Assembly (NCBI GenBank): GCA_040905245.1
Contig: JBBDRX010000084.1
Coordinates: 1 to 26,898 of the forward strand
Reading direction: 5' to 3'
Source: JBBDRX01 sp040905245
GTDB taxonomy: Bacteria > Bacteroidota > Rhodothermia > Balneolales > Balneolaceae
Length of the DNA: 26,898 nucleotides
Shown here piece by piece: positions 19,746 to 26,433 of this stretch (position 1 is its first letter; every line of letters begins with the position of its first letter). A program made the translations under genes and the position numbers. The notes under the pieces are model-generated. The model worked only from the letters and a program-made list of their open reading frames with translations. It did not search any database and had not been told where the DNA came from.

Positions 19746-20303
19746 CTAACGGTTCAGTTTTCGCATACAGCATTCATGCAGACGAGAAACCAGCCGTGAT
19801 TTTTTGGTGCGCACATTGGCACTCGAGAGGTCAAAACGGGAACTCGCCTGTCGGGTAGTTGTATCCGGCCTGTTTATGAAATGAAGTATAAATGTTCTGG
19901 ACGATTCGTCCAGCTCCCTCAGGCAGGACGCGAGAGCTTCCTGCCGCTCCTGATCGAGCAGATTCCGAACCTGTTCGGCCGGTTCTGCCATCTCGTCTCC
20001 GATTTCGTCATCGTATTGAAACCGTTTTTCATACTTCTGGTGGTGGAGATACTCGTGACGACAGGAGGTCAACAGATAACTGAAAATATACTTTTTGTCC
20101 CGAATATTCTCTTGCATAATCTTCTCAACGACACTCAGAAGTGCCCGCTGAACACACTCTTTCGACTCTTCGGCTGTGGCACCCATCACCACCCTGAGAT
20201 ATTCGTTCAATCTCGGTATAAGCTCGGCAAGAAGTCGGTCAGCTGTTCTCTGATCCCCTCGAAGAAGGGCCTCAACCAGCTCTGAATAATCAACTCGTGA
20301 CAC
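19746..20303 (-). CDS. ECF-type RNA polymerase sigma factor
   Basis: A 185-residue sigma factor with only regions 2 and 4, the extracytoplasmic-function layout. Region 2 covers about 24-95 (AEESKECVQRALLSVVEKI, then KKYIFSYLLTSCRHEYLHHQK). Region 4 covers about 119-182, with LRELDESSRTFILHFI and a helix-turn-helix around TRQASSRFDLSSANVRTKKS. The linker 96-112 is acidic. The start is GTG at 20303; an upstream in-frame stop leaves no longer choice, and AGAAGG lies 6 bases before it. It faces away from the lipoprotein and CHAT genes across a long leader. An anti-sigma-like membrane protein lies 3.9 kb away, beyond the CHAT gene. The match to region 2 is moderate, so it is a divergent ECF member of unassigned group. 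Confidence 0.85.
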   Translation of the reverse strand: MSRVDYSELVEALLRGDQRTADRLLAELIPRLNEYLRVVMGATAEESKECVQRALLSVVEKIMQENIRDKKYIFSYLLTSCRHEYLHHQKYEKRFQYDDEIGDEMAEPAEQVRNLLDQERQEALASCLRELDESSRTFILHFINRPDTTTRQASSRFDLSSANVRTKKSRLVSRLHECCMRKLNR

Positions 20304-20506
20304 ACATCACCTTCTATTTGCGGATTGCAAACTATGATTGTGACAACCGCCCCTGTTATTGTCCTTCAACAACAATTTATGAGATTCACAAGAGATTCCG
20401 GTGAACGATTTGACAGGATCCCATATACCCATGCACAGTAGATAATACCATTTTTCGCACAACTAATAGAACTATTTCGTGATTCCATTCACCCAGAACT
20501 TCATAA

Positions 20507-20524
20507 AGGCCCGATTTCGGGCCT
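20507..20524. repeat. GC-rich hairpin in the control region
   Basis: AGGCCCGA and TCGGGCCT are perfect inverted arms with almost no loop, leaving a 7-bp stem when a 4-base loop is allowed. On the plus strand it is followed by TGTTTC and on the minus strand by TTTATG. No gene ends nearby on either strand, so a terminator would be in an odd place. It may be an operator or a leader element of the sigma gene. Confidence 0.35.
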
Positions 20525-20550
20525 GTTTCATCCACTCTGGAAGTGGTATA

Positions 20551-20566
20551 ATTAAAATATTTTAAT
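20551..20566. repeat. 16-bp perfect AT palindrome
   Basis: ATTAAAATATTTTAAT is an exact palindrome, 11 bases upstream of the ATGTAACA element. Its position suits an operator or an UP-like element for the lipoprotein promoter. It consists only of A and T, so chance occurrence in an AT-rich stretch cannot be excluded. Confidence 0.35.
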
Positions 20567-20577
20567 ATTTATAAATA

Positions 20578-20608
20578 ATGTAACAATAGTGAGATGCTAT
20601 GCTCTTGT
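20578..20608 (+). promoter_or_regulatory. candidate ECF promoter before the lipoprotein gene
   Basis: ATGTAACA (20578-20585) and TCTTGT (20603-20608) are separated by 17 bases. The same two blocks at the same spacing stand before the anti-sigma-like gene on the other strand (25057-25087). TGTAAC resembles known ECF -35 elements with an AAC core, such as that of the B. subtilis SigX regulon. Transcription would start about 45 bases before the lipoprotein ATG. The match is seen directly; recognition by the local sigma factor is inferred. Confidence 0.4.
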
Positions 20609-20649
20609 TCATTAGATTATGACAACCTTTATAAATCGTAAACTTACAA

Positions 20650-20892
20650 ATGGATACTATCATGAACTATATAAATAACATTAAACAACTTCTGATCAAT
20701 AATTTCTATATCATATTGGTTGTCGCCCTGCTGGGAGGATGTGCCTCTGTAACGGATGCCAATCCGGAATTTCAACAGGGAGAGCAAAATATAACGGAAA
20801 ACGGAACTGATGGCGATCCAATCTGGTATCCTACCAACAGAGATCAGATGGATCCGATTATCGACAGTCCGGACGATCCGCAGGGTAACTGA
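20650..20892 (+). CDS. small acidic lipoprotein of unknown function
   Basis: An 80-residue protein with a hydrophobic segment ending in the lipobox LLGGC (Cys31; Cys27 if the ATG at 20662 is used). It is therefore predicted to be exported and lipidated by Lgt. The mature part has about 50 residues, is strongly acidic and rich in Asp, Asn, Pro and Gln, ends DSPDDPQGN, and belongs to no family I know. Neither ATG has a clear Shine-Dalgarno; the second gives a cleaner signal peptide. It lies between the divergent sigma gene and the CHAT gene and has its own strong terminator, so it may be made in larger amounts than CHAT. It could be a signal, inhibitor or substrate of the neighbouring system, but nothing in the sequence proves this. 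Confidence 0.7.
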   Translation: MDTIMNYINNIKQLLINNFYIILVVALLGGCASVTDANPEFQQGEQNITENGTDGDPIWYPTNRDQMDPIIDSPDDPQGN

Positions 20893-20927
20893 TTCATCGG
20901 GGCCCAGGCCCATTCTTCACTTTTACT

Positions 20928-20988
20928 GATTCCGGCAGGCTGTCACAGCACCAATTCGGTTTCTGTGTGCTTGCCGGAATCTTTTTTT
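20928..20988 (+). terminator. intrinsic terminator between lipoprotein and CHAT genes
   Basis: GATTCCGGCA (20928-20937) and TGCCGGAATC (20972-20981) pair perfectly over 10 bp. Inner CACAG/CTGTG arms extend the structure, and seven T residues (20982-20988) follow directly. It lies 36 bases after the lipoprotein stop and 49 bases before the CHAT start. It should end most lipoprotein transcripts, and the CHAT gene would then depend on read-through or on a promoter hidden in this short gap. Confidence 0.85.
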
Positions 20989-21037
20989 ACCTTGGCTACG
21001 TTTTTATACTCTCAATTCGGCGGACACACCTGCGAAC

Positions 21038-24000
21038 ATGACGACTCTCTTCGCACTCCTTCTTTTGTTTCAGTCCATCCCATCGCCGGAGAGCCTTCTT
21101 GAGCAGCAAATCGATACCTACCTGGACCTCGTGGAACAGAACGAAAATCGTTCCGAAGCACTCTGGTCTCTGATCCAGATTTACCGTGAGAACGAAACCT
21201 ACCGCGAGCAACTGGTCGACAGGATTGAAGAGAGAAACATCCGCTGGATCGATCCGCTTCTCGAAACAGAGAATCAGAAAGAGGCGTTGCATAATATTGC
21301 CCTCCATTTCGGGGACGAATACCTGCTGCTCTACCTGCAACTCCAGATCTACCCTCCGGAAGAGCGGGAATCGTACGTGAACGACTTTTACCGGCACCAC
21401 AGTGATGGTGAACTGGTGGAAGTGAACCGAATTCTGGCCAGAACGGGAACCCTGCCGGCCAACTCATTAATACGAGAAAACTGGGATTTTTCGACGTTTC
21501 TCCTTCTTTTCTATTCGAACCGAAACAATCTGTTCGACCACGAAATGTACAGCAGAATGGCCGAACAACTGACTGAAATTCACAACTCCACCCTGCCGGA
21601 CAATCGGTTCGACCGGGAATTCTTTTTCGCCTCTCTTTTTCGAACTCACTACCGTCTGGAGCAATTCAACCGGGTCACCTCCTATTACGAGCAGCTCCGT
21701 GCCATGACCAGGCTACCCGTCACGTCGACACTTCGAAATCTCTACATGGCACTCGACTACTCACTCTACCGGGCAGGACATATCGACAGGAGCCTGGAGA
21801 TTCAACAGCTCCACACCATTCCCATCACTGAATATCTGGGACAACCGGAGATATTGAATCAGATTCTTTCTACACACGGCGGGTATCTCTACACTATCGG
21901 ACGGTTCGGTGAAGCTCGCCAGGCTTTTGAGCGGGCCCTTCAGGATAGCAGCCGAAACTCCGCAAACATCCAGACGCAGCTTCTCAACAATCTCGGCCTG
22001 GTCTATTTTAAAATGGGAAATGTGGACAGGTACATTGAAACTCAGATGCGCGCGCTGGACTTTGCACGGGAGCAAGAGAACTACTCTCATCAACTGAGTA
22101 TCTACCGAAATCTCCACATCTACTATCGGAAAAACCAGAACAGAGAGCTGGCGGAAGAGTACATCTATCAGGCCCGCAGTATTGCTGAAGAGAGTGGAAA
22201 CCAGGAAGAGCTGACTTCGATTATCATCTCCATGGCGGTCTACTACAAAACATTCCTGAACGATACCAAACGAGCCTTCGACCTGCTGCGGGAGGCCGAA
22301 GAGCTGGCGGCCGACTCCGGCAACTATCTGATGGATGCCCGGATTATGACTGAAAAAGCTGATCTGCTGAACCAGAACGGAGATTATGAAGAGAGCAAAG
22401 AAATTTATGGAACGGTACAGCAACTTGGTGCAGAAAACGGTAACAACCGAATGTATCTCAGCGCTCTGGTCGATCTGGCCGGCGTGGAACTCCGGCTGGA
22501 CAATCTGTCCAAAGTGGAAGCCCTGATTCGCGAACTGAATGCACATGATATTACGGTCATTGACTTCCCTGAGTTGGTAAACGCCCGACGAATCGAAGCA
22601 GATATCGCGTTACGCCGTGGGCGGCCAGGCCGTGCCGAGGAACTACTTTCCAGAGTCATCACCCAGGTACTTGAACGGGCACGCTCAACAACCGACATCG
22701 AATCCGGTTACTGGAGTATTGAACCTGCCTACCTGCAGGTTTTTCAACTTTACAGCAACCTGTTCCTGGAGAAAGGAGATCTGTACGGGCTGGCCAACCT
22801 GCTGGATCAGTTCAAATCGATCAACGATGCAGCGCTGATCGATAACCCGGTGATTCAGGGAAGCAAACTCACCGAAGAGGAACTTGCGGAAAACCGACGG
22901 CTTACCCTCCAACTGGATCAGCTACGAAAGAGGTATCTTGTTACCGAAGGGGATGAACGGCTGAGCCTGCAAAACGAAATAGCATCCCTGACAGCCCGGC
23001 GAAATCAACTGAATCGTTCGACCAGTCATGAACTTTTCCGGCCGATTGCGTTGGGGAAAATTCAGGCCGGGCTCCGCGGAGACGAGATGATCCTCCATAT
23101 GACCAAAATTCTGGACCGGTTATATGTACTGAAGATTGACCGCATGCAAATTGTCCGGACAATTCATCCGATTTCCAAATCTGACGAAAAACGATTCGAA
23201 CAGGCCATTCAGGGGCTATCCAACGGGCGGCCCAACCTCGCTGAGCTTCACGAAATTTACTCCTGGCTTCAACTGGACGACATCCCCTCATCTGTCCGTT
23301 CGCTGATCGTTATTCCGGACAGCTATCTCTATCAGATTCCGCTGGATGTGCTCCCAGTCTCCACACCTGATTCCCCCGTCAGTTATGGGGCCACCTCCTA
23401 TATGGTCGAATCATTCGACATTCGGTACCTGAATACGCTTCATGATTTAACCCGAACCTATCCCGATCCCTCATACGATTACACCTTTACCGGGATCGGG
23501 CTCTCCGACTTTGGCCACACCGGGAATGAACGGTTGCTCCCACTGCCGGGTGCGGTTGAAGAAGTCAAGAAAATCGCCAGCCAGTTCAGCCACAAAGGTG
23601 CTGTACAGACACTGGTTGAAGAACAGGGAACCACGACCCGGTTTCGAGAGAGCTCTGCCAACTCCAGAATCCTGCACCTTGCATCTCACAGCCGAATTTC
23701 AGAGAGCGACCCTCTCTTTTCACAAATCTGGCTGGCACCGGAAACTACCGGAGAGAGTGAACAGCAAAATGGACTTCTGTATGCCTGGCAGCTTTTCAAC
23801 TTTGACCTGAAAAATGAACTTCTGATGCTGAACTCTTGTGACTCGGGATCGGGTGAGGTCTTCCAGGGCGGCGGCATAATGGGATTCAGCCGCGCTCTTC
23901 GTTATGCCGGTGCCCGAAGTCTGATTCTCAACTCCTGGGCGGTAAGCGACCATCAGGCAGCAGATTTCGCCATCTCATTCTATCAACACCTGGATGACGG

Positions 24001-24220
24001 AAAGACAAAATCTGAAGCGCTAAAAGCGGCTAAAACAGAGATGATCCGAAATGGTAATGCCAATCCTCACTTCTGGGGTGCGTATATCCTGAATGGGGAG
24101 AACCGGCCTCTATACAGACAAACCAGCCCTCTGGCAGCCCTTCTGGTTGTTCTGTTCTCTTTCGGACTTTTTCTCTTTCTGGAGAGTAAAAGTTATAGAT
24201 GCCAGTCAGGCAGGAAGTGA
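21038..24220 (+). CDS. TPR-CHAT caspase-like cysteine protease, predicted exported and membrane-anchored
   Basis: A 1060-residue protein. Residues 1-16 are a short hydrophobic signal (MTTLFALLLLFQSIPS). About 20-620 form a helical array with several recognisable TPRs (NNLGLVYFKMGNVDRYIETQ, RNLHIYYRKNQNRELAEEY), followed by a coiled stretch around 615-660. The CHAT domain spans about 670-1030. It shows LIVIPDSYLYQIPLDVLP, HLASHSRISESDPLFSQ with catalytic His884, and LMLNSCDSGSGEV with catalytic Cys934, then GIMGFSRALRYAGARSLILNSW. A C-terminal helix (about 1033-1052) ends in a basic tail, placing the protease outside the cytoplasm. CHAT proteases belong to the caspase/separase clan. Neighbours are an ECF sigma factor and an anti-sigma-like protein, and the 3' end overlaps the latter by 15 bases tail to tail. 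The substrate is unknown. Confidence 0.9.
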   Translation: MTTLFALLLLFQSIPSPESLLEQQIDTYLDLVEQNENRSEALWSLIQIYRENETYREQLVDRIEERNIRWIDPLLETENQKEALHNIALHFGDEYLLLYLQLQIYPPEERESYVNDFYRHHSDGELVEVNRILARTGTLPANSLIRENWDFSTFLLLFYSNRNNLFDHEMYSRMAEQLTEIHNSTLPDNRFDREFFFASLFRTHYRLEQFNRVTSYYEQLRAMTRLPVTSTLRNLYMALDYSLYRAGHIDRSLEIQQLHTIPITEYLGQPEILNQILSTHGGYLYTIGRFGEARQAFERALQDSSRNSANIQTQLLNNLGLVYFKMGNVDRYIETQMRALDFAREQENYSHQLSIYRNLHIYYRKNQNRELAEEYIYQARSIAEESGNQEELTSIIISMAVYYKTFLNDTKRAFDLLREAEELAADSGNYLMDARIMTEKADLLNQNGDYEESKEIYGTVQQLGAENGNNRMYLSALVDLAGVELRLDNLSKVEALIRELNAHDITVIDFPELVNARRIEADIALRRGRPGRAEELLSRVITQVLERARSTTDIESGYWSIEPAYLQVFQLYSNLFLEKGDLYGLANLLDQFKSINDAALIDNPVIQGSKLTEEELAENRRLTLQLDQLRKRYLVTEGDERLSLQNEIASLTARRNQLNRSTSHELFRPIALGKIQAGLRGDEMILHMTKILDRLYVLKIDRMQIVRTIHPISKSDEKRFEQAIQGLSNGRPNLAELHEIYSWLQLDDIPSSVRSLIVIPDSYLYQIPLDVLPVSTPDSPVSYGATSYMVESFDIRYLNTLHDLTRTYPDPSYDYTFTGIGLSDFGHTGNERLLPLPGAVEEVKKIASQFSHKGAVQTLVEEQGTTTRFRESSANSRILHLASHSRISESDPLFSQIWLAPETTGESEQQNGLLYAWQLFNFDLKNELLMLNSCDSGSGEVFQGGGIMGFSRALRYAGARSLILNSWAVSDHQAADFAISFYQHLDDGKTKSEALKAAKTEMIRNGNANPHFWGAYILNGENRPLYRQTSPLAALLVVLFSFGLFLFLESKSYRCQSGRK

Positions 24221-24967
24221 CTCCAGATATCGTTCTGCTACACGTCTGTACGCACCGTTCAATTCATAGGTTTGGCGAAACGCCTGCTTCGCTTCCTGAA
24301 TTCTGTTCATCTGAAAATAGGCATTACCGAGATACCAGTAGGCTTGTTCTTCAAGCAGAAGATCATTCAAGCCCATACCAATAATCTGTTCAAAGCGTGA
24401 GGCCGCTTCATTGTACTGTGCCATATTGTACAGAATCGATCCGGCACTCAGGTACAACTCCGCACGGTCAATCGGATTTTGAACCCGCTCCAGCGTACTG
24501 TCCAGTAATTGAATCGCCTGATTTGGCTCTCCCCTGTTGGCCAGAATAATTGCTTCGCGAATGGCGCTCTCCCGATCCGAAAAATCGGGCTGATCATCGG
24601 ACGAACGGTAGTAGTCCAGCTCAATTCGTTCCAGTGGCGATACCATTTCGTTTTCCGATACAGGTCGAAATAGCCCGATAGCAGCAATCAGAACCAGGGC
24701 TGCTGCCGCCGCCGTCCAGATCCAGCTTCGACTCGAACGAATAACAGCACTTCCTTCTCTCCATCCGCCTTTCGATTCCTGTTTCTCCAGCTCGGAAAGC
24801 TGCTGCAGATTAGCGACTGTTTTTAAATAGTCGATCGCATCCGGATACTGAATCAACTCACTCCAGAGTTCGTGAATCTCTTCCGGATTCAGATCCTCAG
24901 CCAAATAGCGCTCCATCATCTCCTCAAGTTCCGGAGGAAATGGTTGTTTTACATTCTGTCTCTTCAT
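24206..24967 (-). CDS. anti-sigma-like single-pass membrane protein with periplasmic TPRs
   Basis: A 253-residue protein with three parts. Residues 12-60 (ELEEMMERYLAEDLNPEE, then YPDAIDYLKTVANLQQL) resemble the short helical N-terminal domain of bacteroidetal anti-sigma factors. A membrane helix follows at about 82-100 (WTAAAAALVLIAAIGLF). Residues 131-245 hold about three TPRs, including LYLSAGSILYNMAQYNEAAS and YWYLGNAYFQMNRIQEAKQ. There is no cysteine in the protein, so it is not a zinc-binding (ZAS) anti-sigma factor. Arg residues before the helix suggest the N-terminus is in the cytoplasm and the TPRs in the periplasm. A GAGGGG Shine-Dalgarno lies 6 bases before the ATG. The anti-sigma role is inferred from the N-terminal domain and from the sigma factor in the same locus. 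Confidence 0.72.
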   Translation of the reverse strand: MKRQNVKQPFPPELEEMMERYLAEDLNPEEIHELWSELIQYPDAIDYLKTVANLQQLSELEKQESKGGWREGSAVIRSSRSWIWTAAAAALVLIAAIGLFRPVSENEMVSPLERIELDYYRSSDDQPDFSDRESAIREAIILANRGEPNQAIQLLDSTLERVQNPIDRAELYLSAGSILYNMAQYNEAASRFEQIIGMGLNDLLLEEQAYWYLGNAYFQMNRIQEAKQAFRQTYELNGAYRRVAERYLESLPA

Positions 24968-25239
24968 AGTTGTCCCCTCTTCTACATTCAGTTCCGCCGC
25001 CGGCCAGGGCAGCTACAGTCCCGGGCTATCCTGACAGACCAGAACCTCTGTTATCTACAAGATAGTTGCCAGGCCAAACTGTTACATCTTCATTCGTTAA
25101 CTTTTTTTAACACCGACAGTACTTCTCCGTTCTATTTCAATGAGCTTGCCGGCCTCTCTGGCACTATTGCCTGAACCTCAGTAGTTTCTTTTGCTATCCA
25201 TCGTTTCGAATGTTCAACCGCCATTATATCCCGACCCTT
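24968..25239. promoter_or_regulatory. divergent control region between anti-sigma-like gene and GH3 lipoprotein gene
   Basis: This 272-base gene-free stretch contains, on the minus strand, the two-part promoter-like motif described separately, about 90 bases before the anti-sigma-like ATG. It also has a small inverted repeat GTTAA (25096-25100) / TTAAC (25107-25111) just beyond that motif. No clear promoter or Shine-Dalgarno for the GH3 gene is recognisable. Confidence 0.4.
25057..25087 (-). promoter_or_regulatory. candidate ECF promoter before the anti-sigma-like gene
   Basis: On the minus strand, ATGTAACA (25087-25080), a 17-base gap and TCTTGT (25062-25057) repeat exactly the arrangement found before the lipoprotein gene at 20578-20608. 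A transcript starting here would have a leader of about 80 bases before the ATG at 24967. Control of an anti-sigma gene by its own sigma factor is a common feedback design. Here it is inferred. Confidence 0.4.
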
Positions 25240-26382
25240 ATGCGAAAACGGCTTATCTCCCTGTTTATCCCGTTTCTGCTGACCCTGACAGCTCTTCTCT
25301 CCTGCAGAGCAGAACCGAAACAGCAGTCGAACGGATCCATACCGGAAGACCCGGAACTGTCTGTCAAGATTGGCCAGATGCTCAAAATTGGATTTCGGGG
25401 ACTCACGCCGGAGGAGAGTTCGCATATCATCCGTGACCTCAAAGAGTATCACCTGGGTGCCGTCGTTCTGTTCGACTACGACGTTCCAACCCGAACACCA
25501 ATGAGAAACATCGATAATCCGGCTCAATTGAAACGACTGGTCGACGCACTCCGTCGTCATGCATCGATCCCGCTACTCGTAGCTATAGACCAGGAAGGTG
25601 GCAGAGTTGCCCGGTTAAAAGAGAGGCACGGGTTCCCTCCTACACGTTCCGCCCAAACACTCGGCAATATCAATAATCGGGATACAACCAGGTATTATGC
25701 AGACATAACAGCCGAAATCCTGCAACAGGCCGGGATCGATGTAAATCTTGCCCCTGTGATAGATCTGAACCTTAACCCGGAGAATCCGGTTATCGGTGAC
25801 ATTGAGCGAAGTTTTTCCGACCGTCCGAAACAGGTCGTCTCCCATGCGAGAGTATTTGTAGAAGCACATCGAAACCGAGGTATCCTGACAACACTCAAGC
25901 ATTTTCCCGGCCACGGAAGTTCCCAAGATGATTCCCATCTCAGGATGGTGGATGTGACAGAAGTATGGCATCCGGATGAACTGATCCCCTATCGCAAGCT
26001 GATCCGGAGTGGACACGCAGACATGATTATGACCGCCCACATCTTTAACCGTTCCTGGGACTCCGCCTGGCCGGCCACTCTCTCTCCACAGGTTATCACT
26101 GGTATGCTTCGCAACGAACTTGGATTCGACGGTGTTGTCATTTCGGACGACATGCAGATGGATGCCATTCGCGCCTATTTTGGTCTGGAAACTGCCATTG
26201 AGCAAGCACTTCTTGCCGGAATCGATATTCTCAGTTTTGCAAACAATTCCGAGTACAATTCCGATATTGTTCCCGAAGCTCACAGAATCATCCGAAAACT
26301 GATTCGGGATGGCCGCATCACGGAGGAACGGATTGATGACTCCTGGCAGAGAATTCGAACGTTAAAACTGGAACACCTCTGA
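25240..26382 (+). CDS. NagZ-like GH3 beta-N-acetylhexosaminidase, lipoprotein
   Basis: Predicted to remove N-acetylglucosamine from peptidoglycan fragments. The frame is open from an ATG at 25210, but the ATG at 25240 gives an ideal lipoprotein signal, MRKRLISLFIPFLLTLTALL, with the lipobox Cys22 and a 380-residue protein. The canonical substrate loop DQEGGRVARL is present. KHFPGHGSSQDDSH carries the Asp231-Ser232-His233 catalytic motif of NagZ-type enzymes, and Asp303 in VISDDMQMDAI is the expected nucleophile. Only the catalytic domain is present. Enterobacterial NagZ is cytoplasmic, whereas this one is predicted to be lipid-anchored outside the inner membrane, like the B. subtilis enzyme. 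It is divergent from the anti-sigma-like gene. Confidence 0.9.
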   Translation: MRKRLISLFIPFLLTLTALLSCRAEPKQQSNGSIPEDPELSVKIGQMLKIGFRGLTPEESSHIIRDLKEYHLGAVVLFDYDVPTRTPMRNIDNPAQLKRLVDALRRHASIPLLVAIDQEGGRVARLKERHGFPPTRSAQTLGNINNRDTTRYYADITAEILQQAGIDVNLAPVIDLNLNPENPVIGDIERSFSDRPKQVVSHARVFVEAHRNRGILTTLKHFPGHGSSQDDSHLRMVDVTEVWHPDELIPYRKLIRSGHADMIMTAHIFNRSWDSAWPATLSPQVITGMLRNELGFDGVVISDDMQMDAIRAYFGLETAIEQALLAGIDILSFANNSEYNSDIVPEAHRIIRKLIRDGRITEERIDDSWQRIRTLKLEHL

Positions 26383-26389
26383 GCCAACC

Positions 26390-26413
26390 CTTGTTTACGG
26401 TACAAGACTTTTT
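26390..26413 (+). terminator. weak terminator candidate after the GH3 lipoprotein gene
   Basis: CTTGT and ACAAG form a 5-bp stem with a 7-base loop, followed two bases later by five T residues. It lies 7 bases after the GH3 stop and about 20 bases before the next start codon. The stem is short and A/T-containing, so it may not work as a terminator. Confidence 0.3.
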
Positions 26414-26433
26414 CAAACAAACTCGATTCTACG

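Larger units (their letters stand above)
20304..20649. promoter_or_regulatory. AT-rich divergent control region between sigma-factor and lipoprotein genes
   Basis: This 346-base gene-free stretch is clearly richer in A and T than its surroundings. It contains a TCTTGT element on the minus strand (20393-20388) before the sigma gene, with TGTCAA 16 bases upstream. It also has a GC-rich hairpin at 20507-20524, a 16-bp AT palindrome at 20551-20566, and the two-part promoter-like motif at 20578-20608. A housekeeping-type pair, TTGTTC (20605-20610) and TATAAA (20630-20635) with a 19-base spacer, also precedes the lipoprotein gene. I see no open frame worth calling. Confidence 0.5.

Noticed and set aside
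20650..24967. CHAT locus as a bacterial gasdermin or type III-E CRISPR system
   Set aside because: No gasdermin-sized pore protein, no gRAMP effector, no repeat array and no Cas genes are present. The small neighbour is a lipoprotein with about 50 mature residues.
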